Both the position numbers and the translations under genes were made by a program. This document shows positions 1 through 7,103 of a DNA stretch of 22,673 nt, one piece after another. Each line of letters begins with the position of its first letter. The first letter of the stretch is position 1. Source of the stretch: Patescibacteria group bacterium UBA1370 (GTDB lineage Bacteria; Patescibacteriota; Microgenomatia; UBA1400; PJMF01); assembly GCA_002306315.1 (NCBI GenBank), contig DBRK01000012.1:1-22673 (forward strand). The letters are read 5' to 3'. Below the pieces are notes generated by a model that did no database searches, was not told the DNA's origin, and saw only the letters and a list, made by a program, of their open reading frames with translations.

Positions 1-108
1 CCCGGGTTTTTAAAGCCTGAATATTGATTGACCTTTATATCCACCTTTTCACATTTTGCGTGATTTTGGGAATTTTTCCGACTAATCTTTAGCCTTTTCA
101 AGGCAATT
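1..108. other. Upstream non-coding stretch at left edge
   Basis: No gene is visible before the Nudix start. The stretch is AT-rich. A TTGACC hexamer at 28-33 resembles a -35 box, but no convincing -10 lies 16-18 bases downstream, so no promoter is claimed. AAGG at 100-103 sits 5 bases before the ATG at 109 and could act as a weak ribosome binding site. Confidence 0.4.
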
Positions 109-753
109 ATGTTTGAATCAGAGAGATTTATTCCAGAGGGTGCAAAAATCCGAACGGGCGTTGTGGTCGTTCTTTCTTATGATGGTAAGTTATGGTTCAT
201 ACCAGCAGATAGAAAAGAGAATGGTTTCAAAAAAGAAGTAGTGGGCAATAAAGATGGTGATCATTATCAAATAGTTCAGTTAGAAAATAAATTCCCGGGG
301 CACAGCGATATAGAATTCCCTGGTGGCGGAGTTGAGGACAATGAAACAGTGCAGGATGCTGCTAATCGTGAATTATATGAAGAATTAAAAGAAGTTTTGA
401 TGGAACGGGCAGATGCAAAGGGCTTGAAAGCAGAGAAAAAAGCAATATTATCAGCTCATTTTGACGATGTGTTCACAGAAGTCTTTGCGGTAGGTACGTT
501 TATTGAATTTGAGAATTTGTTGGTTAGGCAAAGTACCGTCGATGAAAGCACTGGCGTGGAAACACTAAGGGCAATTTTTCAATTACAAGCTTGTGTAGTT
601 GAGCTGGCGGAAGAACAGTATTTAGTTTTGAGTGAGTATGGCGTGCTTATTCCGGAATCTGCGGCAGATGAGTGGGGTTTGAAAAAGCGCCCATATCTAC
701 AAGCCCTAGATATCATTCGACCAAAAACAGAAGCAGGTATTTTTGGAAAGTAA
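109..753 (+). CDS. Nudix (MutT-type) hydrolase
   Basis: Predicted nucleoside- or other diphosphate-X hydrolase of the Nudix superfamily, 214 aa, cytosolic. The Nudix box spans about residues 73-95 and matches G-x5-E-x7-R-E-L-x-E-E with Glu79, Arg87, Glu88, Glu91 and Glu92, the metal-binding core. The usual Gly and hydrophobic residue at the end of the box are Lys94 and Glu95, so the box is slightly degenerate. A longer-than-usual segment (about residues 20-70) precedes the box. The gene ends 3 bases before the IPK start and is probably co-transcribed with it. Sampled lines give about 33-40% GC, against about 58% in a sampled line of the next gene, suggesting a different origin. The substrate cannot be told from sequence. 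It is not a type I IPP isomerase, because it carries a Nudix box rather than the Idi active-site motifs. The fold call is firm and the role is open. Confidence 0.85.
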   Translation: MFESERFIPEGAKIRTGVVVVLSYDGKLWFIPADRKENGFKKEVVGNKDGDHYQIVQLENKFPGHSDIEFPGGGVEDNETVQDAANRELYEELKEVLMERADAKGLKAEKKAILSAHFDDVFTEVFAVGTFIEFENLLVRQSTVDESTGVETLRAIFQLQACVVELAEEQYLVLSEYGVLIPESAADEWGLKKRPYLQALDIIRPKTEAGIFGK

Positions 754-756
754 GTC

Positions 757-1602
757 ATGCAAAAGCCAGTCACCTTGATCAAGCTAGGCGGTTCGGTTAT
801 CACCAACAAAGAGGTGCCAATGTTGGTCCGCAGGCAGGTGTTGAGCCGGTTAGTTGCTGAAATCGCTCGCGCCCGCCAACAAACCGGCGAACTCTATATC
901 ATCGGCCATGGACAAGGCAGTTTTGCCCATGCGCCGGCAATGCAGTTCCAGACCATGGAGGGTTTTGTCCGTGGCGATAGTGTAATTGGCATGGCAGTAA
1001 CTCAGGATAGCGCGGCCCAGCTCAACCGGATTGTGGTTAGGGAGTTTTTGTCGCAGCAGTTGCCGGCCGTGAGTTTTCTATTTAGCAATACCCTGGTGAC
1101 TCGCGGCAAAGAAGCTGTATCTTGGTCGGGCGAAGTTCTGGAAGAATATTTGGACAAAGGTTTGCTGCCGGTGACCGGCGGTGATGTCATCGTTGACATG
1201 GAACAAGGTTGTACCATTTGGTCGACTGAAAAAGTGTTGGGGCATATTGCCGAACAACTGCAGTATTCTGATTCTTTCAGGGCAGTGCGGATCATCCACG
1301 TGACTGAAGTACCCGGAGTATTAGACAAAAACAGTGGGGTAATTCCGGCGATTTCACATCATAACTTGGCGGAGGTAAAAGAAGCTATCTCGGACACCAA
1401 GGGTTTTGATGTGACCGGTGGCATGTGGCACAAGATCGAAGAGTCATTGAAGCAAGCCGAACTGGGTTTGCGGACAGATATTATTTCTGGCCTTGAAACA
1501 GACAACTTGTATAATTGTTTGGTTGGCCAGCCCTACACCGGCACTACCATCAGCCACGAAGAAATTCCGGCATTCGAGGCTTTTCGCTCGCTCCTAAGCT
1601 AA
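757..1602 (+). CDS. Isopentenyl phosphate kinase (amino acid kinase family)
   Basis: Phosphorylates isopentenyl phosphate (and probably related prenyl monophosphates) with ATP to give IPP. The enzyme is best known from the archaeal alternative mevalonate route and from plants. It has 281 aa, close to the family norm. Visible motifs are the N-terminal KLGGS loop with Lys9, a GHGQGSFAH loop with His58 (equivalent to the family's substrate-phosphate histidine), a PVTGGDVIVD strand near residue 137, and DVTGGMWHK at 219-227 with Lys227. The GSFAH histidine is what separates IPK from the fosfomycin, glutamate and aspartate kinases of the same fold. GGAAAG at 745-750 supplies a Shine-Dalgarno for the ATG. 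UppS follows 19 bases downstream and consumes IPP, which supports the assignment. A related small-molecule kinase of the same fold remains the main alternative. Confidence 0.85.
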   Translation: MQKPVTLIKLGGSVITNKEVPMLVRRQVLSRLVAEIARARQQTGELYIIGHGQGSFAHAPAMQFQTMEGFVRGDSVIGMAVTQDSAAQLNRIVVREFLSQQLPAVSFLFSNTLVTRGKEAVSWSGEVLEEYLDKGLLPVTGGDVIVDMEQGCTIWSTEKVLGHIAEQLQYSDSFRAVRIIHVTEVPGVLDKNSGVIPAISHHNLAEVKEAISDTKGFDVTGGMWHKIEESLKQAELGLRTDIISGLETDNLYNCLVGQPYTGTTISHEEIPAFEAFRSLLS

Positions 1603-1621
1603 CAATTAACTAGAAGGCTGC

Positions 1622-2335
1622 ATGTCTGACTTATCATCTCTCATTCCTCAACATATTGCCATCATTTGTGACGGCAACCGCCGTTGGGCGCGCACTAAAG
1701 GCTGGCCGGTATTTAAAGGCCATGAGTTTGCCGTTAAAAATACTATTGAAAATTTGATCGATGCCGCATCCGATATGGGGGTGAGGTATCTAACGTTCTG
1801 GATTTTCAGCACCGAAAATTGGGACCGCAGCAAAGATGAAGTTGAGGGATTGATGAATCTTTTCCGCTACATGTTTGATCAGAAAATTCAACAATTACAT
1901 GAAAAAAATTATGTTATCAAGCTCATCGGCAACCGCAGTGGCTTGGCTCCCGATATTCAGGAGCGGATTGAGAAAGGCGAGCATCTGACGGCAAATAACA
2001 CCGGCATGACGGTAATTTTTGCCATGAACTACGGCGGTCATGATGAATTGCGGCGGACAATGATTTCAATTGCTGAGGATGTGAAGGCAGGGCGTATTAA
2101 GCCGGAAGAAATCAATGACAACCTGATCGAGTCGCATCTAGATACCGCCGGTGTGCCTAATCCTGACATGATTGTCCGTACCAGCGGCGAGCTACGGCTC
2201 TCAGGTTTTATGAGCTGGCAGAGTCAATATGCTGAGTTTTTCTTTCCCAAATTTGCCTTTCCGGAATTTAATAGTGAAAAATTGGCGGAGTTAATCAAGG
2301 AATATCAAGGACGGCAGCGACGGTTTGGGAGGTAG
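1622..2335 (+). CDS. uppS: Undecaprenyl diphosphate synthase (cis-prenyltransferase)
   Basis: Builds the C55-type polyprenyl diphosphate carrier from IPP and a short allylic diphosphate. The carrier is used for peptidoglycan and surface glycans. It has 237 aa, a typical length. The N-terminal signature HIAIICDGNRRWA carries catalytic Asp17. The family usually has Met before the Asp and often Gly in place of the first Arg; DGNRRWA variants also occur among cis-prenyltransferases. FSTENW follows near residue 61, and the C-terminal RTSGELRLSGF block holds the diphosphate-binding arginines Arg186 and Arg192. It is third in a tight cassette after Nudix and IPK, and the glycosyltransferases later in the window would use its product. 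The start has only a weak GAAGG upstream. Identification is secure; product chain length is not readable from sequence. Confidence 0.95.
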   Translation: MSDLSSLIPQHIAIICDGNRRWARTKGWPVFKGHEFAVKNTIENLIDAASDMGVRYLTFWIFSTENWDRSKDEVEGLMNLFRYMFDQKIQQLHEKNYVIKLIGNRSGLAPDIQERIEKGEHLTANNTGMTVIFAMNYGGHDELRRTMISIAEDVKAGRIKPEEINDNLIESHLDTAGVPNPDMIVRTSGELRLSGFMSWQSQYAEFFFPKFAFPEFNSEKLAELIKEYQGRQRRFGR

Positions 2336-2368
2336 GAGAGGTTGTGTTGGTTTTTGACCCATTTGCAA

Positions 2369-2938
2369 TTAGAGAATTGCCACTCCAAAAATTATCTCGA
2401 TTATCTGGAATATCCAGTAGGCAATAAAGAGTAGGATAAAACCGACAACTGCGGCAGTGACGCGTTGGCGGCCGGCGTCCATTGACGCCTTTCCCGCCGA
2501 ACCGACCAGCATTTCGAAGCCGCCCCACACCAGCATCACAAAGAGGATGAGGCCGGCCGCCGGCAGCAAGAAATCCAGCAGGCGGCTGACAATGGCGCCG
2601 GGGGTAGTGAGGGTCTCACTGATATCATTGCCGTACTGTTTGAGCGGATTAAGCTCGTCAAATGTGGCGTTGGACGGACCGTCGACAACCTGAAAGCCGT
2701 CATCTTTTTCGATTTCTTCAGGAGAGGGTATTTGGCCTGTCTCATCTCTGGGGCAGCACGCAAAGCCACTCTGAGCTGAACAGGAATTATCGACTACCGC
2801 ATAATAGTCATTTCCACAGCGTTGACCTGCGAGTCGACAGTGACCGCCTTCACAGGATTGAGCGGCAGCCAATGTAAAGTTGGAAAAGAAAAGTACACCC
2901 AGTACAAGAGAAGAGGCTAATTTAAGTTTTAAATTCAT
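2369..2938 (-). CDS. Secreted cysteine-rich protein with two-helix pilin-like C-terminus
   Basis: 189 aa. A signal peptide (residues 1 to about 26, ending LAAAQS) is followed by a compact region with six cysteines at 29, 34, 41, 53, 61 and 62, spaced C-x4-C-x6-C-x11-C-x7-CC. An acidic linker leads to two membrane helices (about 123-145 and 160-187) separated by a short loop with GSAGKASMDAGRQR. This helix-loop-helix resembles the pilin-like conjugal transfer proteins (Mbov_0395 / VirB2-TrbC-like) common in Patescibacteria. The start ATG overlaps the stop of the upstream 402-aa gene as TGATG at 2936-2940, so the two are translationally coupled. Likely role: a surface or T4SS-associated subunit. 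The pilin link rests on topology and the loop motif; the cysteine domain is not one I can name. Confidence 0.7.
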   Translation of the reverse strand: MNLKLKLASSLVLGVLFFSNFTLAAAQSCEGGHCRLAGQRCGNDYYAVVDNSCSAQSGFACCPRDETGQIPSPEEIEKDDGFQVVDGPSNATFDELNPLKQYGNDISETLTTPGAIVSRLLDFLLPAAGLILFVMLVWGGFEMLVGSAGKASMDAGRQRVTAAVVGFILLFIAYWIFQIIEIIFGVAIL

Positions 2939-2940
2939 CA
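2936..2940 (-). promoter_or_regulatory. TGATG stop-start overlap coupling two pilin-like genes
   Basis: On the minus strand the TGA stop of the 402-aa gene (2940-2938) shares its A with the ATG of the 189-aa gene (2938-2936). Such one-base overlaps usually mean translational coupling and co-production of partners. Confidence 0.85.
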
Positions 2941-4146
2941 GTTTCCTCCAAATCCTGGTATTTGCAGCACCGAAAAGCCGATAAACTGCAGAATTGCCAC
3001 CGAGAAAATCACAAATATTAGTCCGGTAATTGCTGCCACCAACATTTCTTTTGCTTCACCAGTGCGCTTGGGATCGCCGGCGGAGGTACTAAGAATGAAG
3101 CCAGATCCGAGAATCATCAACAACGCCACGCCACCTCCCATAGTTAAACCCAGTCGCATGAGAGTGCCAATGATATCTTTGGGTGAGCGCTTTATGCAGC
3201 CCACGGCAGTCCAAATTCCTTCCCTATCACCTTCTCCTTCCTCAGTTGCTCCTGGATTACCAGTTGCGCACTTGATGCAATCGATTTTTGCCTGGGAACC
3301 GTCAGGAAGCTGGTCACATAAATAGAATGGTGTAGATGAAATTTCTCCGTCTGGAGTGGATACAGGCTTTTCTTCTTGGCAAGTAGCACAGTTGTTTTCA
3401 ATTGTAAAACTGGTGGTGCAGAAATTACTGCCTGAAATTCCAGCTTTTTGAACAATGACATCAAATCTACCTTGCCTTACTACTCCGTATTGTAACGCAC
3501 CAGAATTTCCAGATGAATCAAGAGGCACATTACTAATATCCCGCGGCGCACCAGTTCCTGTGACTTTAATATCAATATTTCCACCATAGAAGTTTCCGCC
3601 TTCTCGGACTCCAACTGCCTGAATCATGAGAATATCATCATCATTCAGGCAGCCGCCTGAGCCACTGCCACCATAGCACTCATTTCCACCCCTGAATTGG
3701 TGAATGAGAATATTATCACAGCTTCTTTCTTCAGAAATTTTGTATTCTCCTAGTGAACAAATATATTCGCCATGAGAAGCAAGGGAAACTAGGTATGTTG
3801 CAACGGTTGTGGATCCAAAATCTGAACCTACAGGATTAAATGCCCTTGGATCAGTAATTGTAAAGTTTATATTGCGATTTGCATCAGGTAGCTGTGCTTC
3901 TGTTTCGAGGGTTCTCCAAGCAGCAGCTCTCGAAATCATGAGATGATACTCAACAGGATCGAGCCCACCAATATATACAGATACTGGAAGTGAAGAGATT
4001 TCTCCCGGCGAATAGGTTTCCCCCAATCCCGTCGATGTGATACCCATCGATCTACAGTCGGCTGCGTATACATAGGGGGGGGTCGTAAAACCAGCTGCCA
4101 ATGATATGATGAGGATGATTAGTAGCAGGAAGCGCCGCAGAAACAT
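2938..4146 (-). CDS. Large secreted protein with pilin-like two-helix C-terminus
   Basis: 402 aa. A signal peptide (residues 1 to about 29, ending VYA) precedes a roughly 300-residue ectodomain rich in beta-type sequence, Gly, Ser and Asn, with 12 cysteines. Two membrane helices at about 333-353 and 369-392 flank a loop with SAGDPKRTGEAKEM. That loop is characteristic of Patescibacteria pilin-like conjugal transfer proteins and matches the smaller downstream neighbour in layout. It is probably a partner of that neighbour in a T4SS- or pilus-like surface structure, or an adhesin on the same membrane module. Sampled lines of the ectodomain are about 35-47% GC, while a sampled line in the neighbour's helix region is about 70%. 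The start is preceded by TACAAT with no clear Shine-Dalgarno. The ectodomain family is not recognised. Confidence 0.65.
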   Translation of the reverse strand: MFLRRFLLLIILIISLAAGFTTPPYVYAADCRSMGITSTGLGETYSPGEISSLPVSVYIGGLDPVEYHLMISRAAAWRTLETEAQLPDANRNINFTITDPRAFNPVGSDFGSTTVATYLVSLASHGEYICSLGEYKISEERSCDNILIHQFRGGNECYGGSGSGGCLNDDDILMIQAVGVREGGNFYGGNIDIKVTGTGAPRDISNVPLDSSGNSGALQYGVVRQGRFDVIVQKAGISGSNFCTTSFTIENNCATCQEEKPVSTPDGEISSTPFYLCDQLPDGSQAKIDCIKCATGNPGATEEGEGDREGIWTAVGCIKRSPKDIIGTLMRLGLTMGGGVALLMILGSGFILSTSAGDPKRTGEAKEMLVAAITGLIFVIFSVAILQFIGFSVLQIPGFGGN

Positions 4147-4153
4147 TGGTTTT

Positions 4154-4181
4154 ATTGTAAACTAAATACTCGGGTTAGCAA
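4154..4181 (-). promoter_or_regulatory. Promoter of the pilin-like operon, leaderless spacing
   Basis: On the minus strand TACAAT occupies 4159-4154 and only 7 bases separate it from the ATG at 4146. A TTGCTA hexamer at 4181-4176 lies 16 bases upstream as a possible -35 (4 of 6 consensus matches). A start of transcription 7-8 bases after the -10 would fall on the A of ATG. No Shine-Dalgarno is seen. Confidence 0.55.
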
Positions 4182-4221
4182 AGCTAGCAGACGAAAGCCA
4201 TTATAGCCTAGAACAAAATAT

Positions 4222-5937
4222 ATGTATATCTTGAAGACAAGGCAGATTATAATAATTTCCGGGCTGGTGCTGATGCTTCTCTCCATGGGCGGAGCATTTT
4301 TCCATCTTGGCAATGCTGTCAGGGCAGACGAAGTCCAGGACCTGCAAAAACAAATCGACGACCTTGAGCATCTCAAGCAGCTTTCTGAGGCCGCCACCGC
4401 CCCACTCGAAAAGGAAGTCGCCAACCTTGATCAGAAAATCGCCAACGCCCGCGCCCGCATTGTCCGCGCCCGCGAGCAGAGCAGTCAGCTGGCCAAGGAA
4501 ATCGATGCCCGGGAGGCAGATTTGGCATATCAATACAAAGTTTTATCCAAGCGCATTGCCGAGCAGTACAAAAAAGCCCGGACTTTTTCGCCTTTGTTGA
4601 TGATTTTATCCAGCACCGACGCCAAAGCCTTGACCAAGGATTTGGCCTATAGAAGCTCTGTTAAAGCCCAGGACAACCGGATGATTCACGCCCTAGGCAC
4701 TGATATAGCCAGCCTGGAGGCTGACAAGAAAAAGCACGAGGAAAATCAGGTGGCGCTTGCCCGGCTGGAAAAACAGCTGGATGACCAAGCTGATTTTTTT
4801 AAGGGTGAAATTGCCAAGGCCAAAGATTACCAGCAGGATCTTGGCGGCAAGATTGCCGAGCTGTCTGCGCGTCAGCAGGAAATTATCAATGCCAGGAGCG
4901 GCGGTTTTACCGCCTCCATCGGCAGCAGCGAGATGGCGGACGATTATATGGCTTCAATCAAGGGTTTCCGCGAGTCGGCACCGGGTGGATATTTTGCCGT
5001 CTTTTCTTTTGGCGGCTACACCCACCGCAAGGGCATGAGTCAGTACGGTGCCCGCGGCCGGGCTAAAAGCGGCCAGAATTATAAGCAAATTCTCAAGGCT
5101 TATTACGGCAAGGAACCGGTGGATAAAGACACTAGCGGCAAAATTAAAGTCTCCGGCTATGGCAGCATGGATTTTGAAACCGATTATCTTTATGGAATTG
5201 CCGAAATGCCATCAAGCTGGGACAAAGAAGCTCTCAAAGCCCAAGCAGTGGCGGCTCGCACCTATGCTTACCGCTATATGAAGGAAGGCAAAGAAATTTG
5301 CACCACCGAAGCTTGCCAAGTTTTCAATAAATCAAAATCCAGCAACCCACCAGAATCATGGAAACAAGCCGTCAAGGAAACCAAAGGAAAGGTGCTTGAA
5401 GATGTGGTCACTTATTACGCCTCCACCCACGGCGGCTATGCTTCACCGATCGGTTGGGACACCACTGACGGCAAAGGCGGCAGCAACTTCCTGGACAAAG
5501 CCTATGACAAAATTGGCGGCTCGCCTTGGCTGTATAAAGCCTGGTGGCGTGAAGGCTATAGCAGCTCCGGCAACACGTGCGGCCGCTCCAATCCCTGGTT
5601 GAGCCCAGAAGAGATGGCAGATATTGTCAATGCACATTTGGTGCTCACCAAGGGCTCTTCCAGCGAAGCGGAAAAAATCTCCCCGGTGACGACTTCCTGT
5701 TGGGGCGGCGATCCTTACAGCCACAGCCAGCTACGTGAAGTGGCCAAAAAATACGGCGGCATTTCCTCAGCCAACAGTGTTTCTGTTAAGCAGGGCAATG
5801 GCACTACCACTACAGTTACTATTAATGGCGTTAGCATGAGCGGGGCTGAGTTTAAGAAAGCTTTCAACCTGCGGGCTCCCGGCAACCTGCGTATTCCCCA
5901 AAGCAGTTTTGCTTTCTTTAACATTGAAAAGAAATAG
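4222..5937 (+). CDS. SpoIID/LytB-domain protein with N-terminal coiled coil
   Basis: 571 aa, exported or anchored by a hydrophobic N-terminus (about residues 8-33). Residues about 36-140 and 165-235 are Lys/Glu/Gln/Ala-rich heptad-like coiled coil, similar in style to the PcsB/EnvC amidase activators. The SpoIID/LytB domain begins near residue 257. KGMSQYG lies at 270-276, and EMPSSW follows with Glu328 at the position of the SpoIID catalytic glutamate. ALKAQAVAARTYAY comes next, then CQVF and a STHGGY block. SpoIID proteins are lytic transglycosylases that act on peptidoglycan strands stripped of stem peptides. Several cysteines in the catalytic half suggest disulphides in an extracytoplasmic fold. 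It diverges from the pilin-like operon. A weak TAGAAC at 4209-4214 sits 7 bases before the ATG. Domain call firm; cellular role (division, wall opening) inferred. Confidence 0.85.
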   Translation: MYILKTRQIIIISGLVLMLLSMGGAFFHLGNAVRADEVQDLQKQIDDLEHLKQLSEAATAPLEKEVANLDQKIANARARIVRAREQSSQLAKEIDAREADLAYQYKVLSKRIAEQYKKARTFSPLLMILSSTDAKALTKDLAYRSSVKAQDNRMIHALGTDIASLEADKKKHEENQVALARLEKQLDDQADFFKGEIAKAKDYQQDLGGKIAELSARQQEIINARSGGFTASIGSSEMADDYMASIKGFRESAPGGYFAVFSFGGYTHRKGMSQYGARGRAKSGQNYKQILKAYYGKEPVDKDTSGKIKVSGYGSMDFETDYLYGIAEMPSSWDKEALKAQAVAARTYAYRYMKEGKEICTTEACQVFNKSKSSNPPESWKQAVKETKGKVLEDVVTYYASTHGGYASPIGWDTTDGKGGSNFLDKAYDKIGGSPWLYKAWWREGYSSSGNTCGRSNPWLSPEEMADIVNAHLVLTKGSSSEAEKISPVTTSCWGGDPYSHSQLREVAKKYGGISSANSVSVKQGNGTTTTVTINGVSMSGAEFKKAFNLRAPGNLRIPQSSFAFFNIEKK

Positions 5938-5950
5938 CCAATAAAATCTC

Positions 5951-5980
5951 CTGCCATATTAAGCTCGGTTGTCATACAAT
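5951..5980 (+). promoter_or_regulatory. Promoter before recF, near-leaderless spacing
   Basis: TACAAT at 5975-5980 lies 9 bases before the ATG at 5990. CTGCCA at 5951-5956, 18 bases upstream, matches 4 of 6 -35 positions. No Shine-Dalgarno is visible before this ATG. A longer reading from TTG at 5969 would start inside the promoter and is rejected. Confidence 0.5.
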
Positions 5981-5989
5981 ACGACCACG

Positions 5990-7078
5990 ATGAGAATTCA
6001 GGGTATAGCTCTGCAAAATGTCCGCGGTCATCAATCTTTGATGGTGCAATTTCGAACACCGACAACCGTTGTCACCGGTGCCAACGCCAGCGGCAAAACC
6101 ACCCTGATTGAAGCTTTGGCCTTGCTTTCGACGGGAGAGAGTTTCCGTGCTCAAAAAATTGAAGAATTAATTAATTTTGATGCCGAACTCGGTCGGATAA
6201 AAGCCATCGTCGGCGATCTCAAGGATAGTGAATCCGGCAAAGATGAAATCGAAGTCTTACTCACCCGCGGCGAGGTGCAGGGCAAGCGCACAGCCAAGCG
6301 GATTTTTTCTGTCAACGATATCCGCCGCCGCAAAAAAGACGCCATCGGCAAATTTTACGCGGTGGTCTTTATGCCGGAGGATATGCGGCTGATTGAAGGC
6401 TCGCCGGGTAGGCGCCGCAGCTTCTTGGACACGCCCTTGGCTGCCCTTCATCCCCGCTATGACCATGCGCTCCGGCAGTATGAACAGGTGCTGCGGCGCC
6501 GCAATAAACTTCTGCCACAAGTCCGGGACGGCGAACAATCCACATCCGCTTTGCAATTTTGGAACTTATCATTGCTTAAACACGGTCAGGAGATCCAGAA
6601 CCATAGGCGGCAGTTTTTGCAGACCTTCCGCGAAGTCGGTTTTCCGCTCGATTTTCTCATTGATTACCAGCCATCTGTAATATCCGAGAGCCGACTCGAC
6701 CAGTATCTTGAACGGGAAATTGCTGCCGGCCACACTTTGATTGGTCCGCACAAGGATGATTTTGTAGTCACGCTTTCTTTGGCAGGAACTCACCGTAATG
6801 TGGCTTTGTACGGTTCCCGTGGTCAGCAGCGACTGGCTGTATTATGGCTCAAGTATTGCGAGCTGCAGTATGCACATGCTGAACTAGAGGAAAAACCGTT
6901 GTTGTTGCTTGACGATATTTTGTCAGAACTTGATGATGACAGCAAAGTTCTCGCTTTGGAGGCGGCTAATAATTATCAAACCGTTATTACCACTACCCAG
7001 TCGGAAATCGCCAGGGAGATCAAGGCTCATTTACCCGGCGCAGAGATTTTTACTTTTAAAGATGGGAAACTGATTTAA
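5990..7078 (+). CDS. recF: DNA replication and repair protein RecF
   Basis: SMC-like ATPase of the RecFOR pathway. It binds gapped DNA and helps load RecA at single-strand gaps. 362 aa from the ATG at 5990, normal for RecF. The Walker A is GANASGKTT at residues 30-38 with Lys36. The middle carries the RecF-typical ALHPRYDHAL and RRRNKLL segment. A GSRGQQR signature follows, and Walker B is LLLLDDILSELD with Asp308 and Asp309. The start at 5990 gives the standard RecF opening (MRIQGIALQNVRGH). A TTG 21 bases upstream would add seven atypical residues overlapping the -10 box. It sits between a wall enzyme and nnrD rather than next to dnaN or gyrB as in many bacteria. Confidence 0.93.
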   Translation: MRIQGIALQNVRGHQSLMVQFRTPTTVVTGANASGKTTLIEALALLSTGESFRAQKIEELINFDAELGRIKAIVGDLKDSESGKDEIEVLLTRGEVQGKRTAKRIFSVNDIRRRKKDAIGKFYAVVFMPEDMRLIEGSPGRRRSFLDTPLAALHPRYDHALRQYEQVLRRRNKLLPQVRDGEQSTSALQFWNLSLLKHGQEIQNHRRQFLQTFREVGFPLDFLIDYQPSVISESRLDQYLEREIAAGHTLIGPHKDDFVVTLSLAGTHRNVALYGSRGQQRLAVLWLKYCELQYAHAELEEKPLLLLDDILSELDDDSKVLALEAANNYQTVITTTQSEIAREIKAHLPGAEIFTFKDGKLI

Positions 7079-7094
7079 TCTCACTTAAGATAAC

Positions 7095-7100
7095 AGGAGA
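7095..7100 (+). promoter_or_regulatory. Strong Shine-Dalgarno before nnrD
   Basis: AGGAGA lies 3 bases before the ATG at 7104. It contrasts with the many starts in this window that lack any such site, so this gene is read from a leadered, probably recF-linked transcript. Confidence 0.8.
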
Positions 7101-7103
7101 ATT

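Noticed and set aside
109..753. Nudix protein as type I IPP isomerase, given the isoprenoid context
   Set aside because: It has a Nudix box with GGGVEDNE and REL-EE and lacks the Idi catalytic Cys motif; Nudix hydrolase is the better reading.
1002..1328. Long antisense open frames over IPK, SpoIID, the ligase, Lgt and other genes
   Set aside because: They lie opposite genes with clear motifs, show no recognisable domains or start signals, and have compositions expected of shadow frames.
2365..2380. Perfect 6-bp inverted repeat (GCAATT/AATTGC) between convergent uppS and pilin-like genes
   Set aside because: It overlaps the stop codon of the minus-strand gene, is AT-rich, and has no T-run on either side, so it is not supported as a terminator.
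5969..5989. TTG start adding seven residues to RecF
   Set aside because: The added residues are encoded by the TACAAT promoter region, and the ATG at 5990 gives the standard RecF N-terminus.
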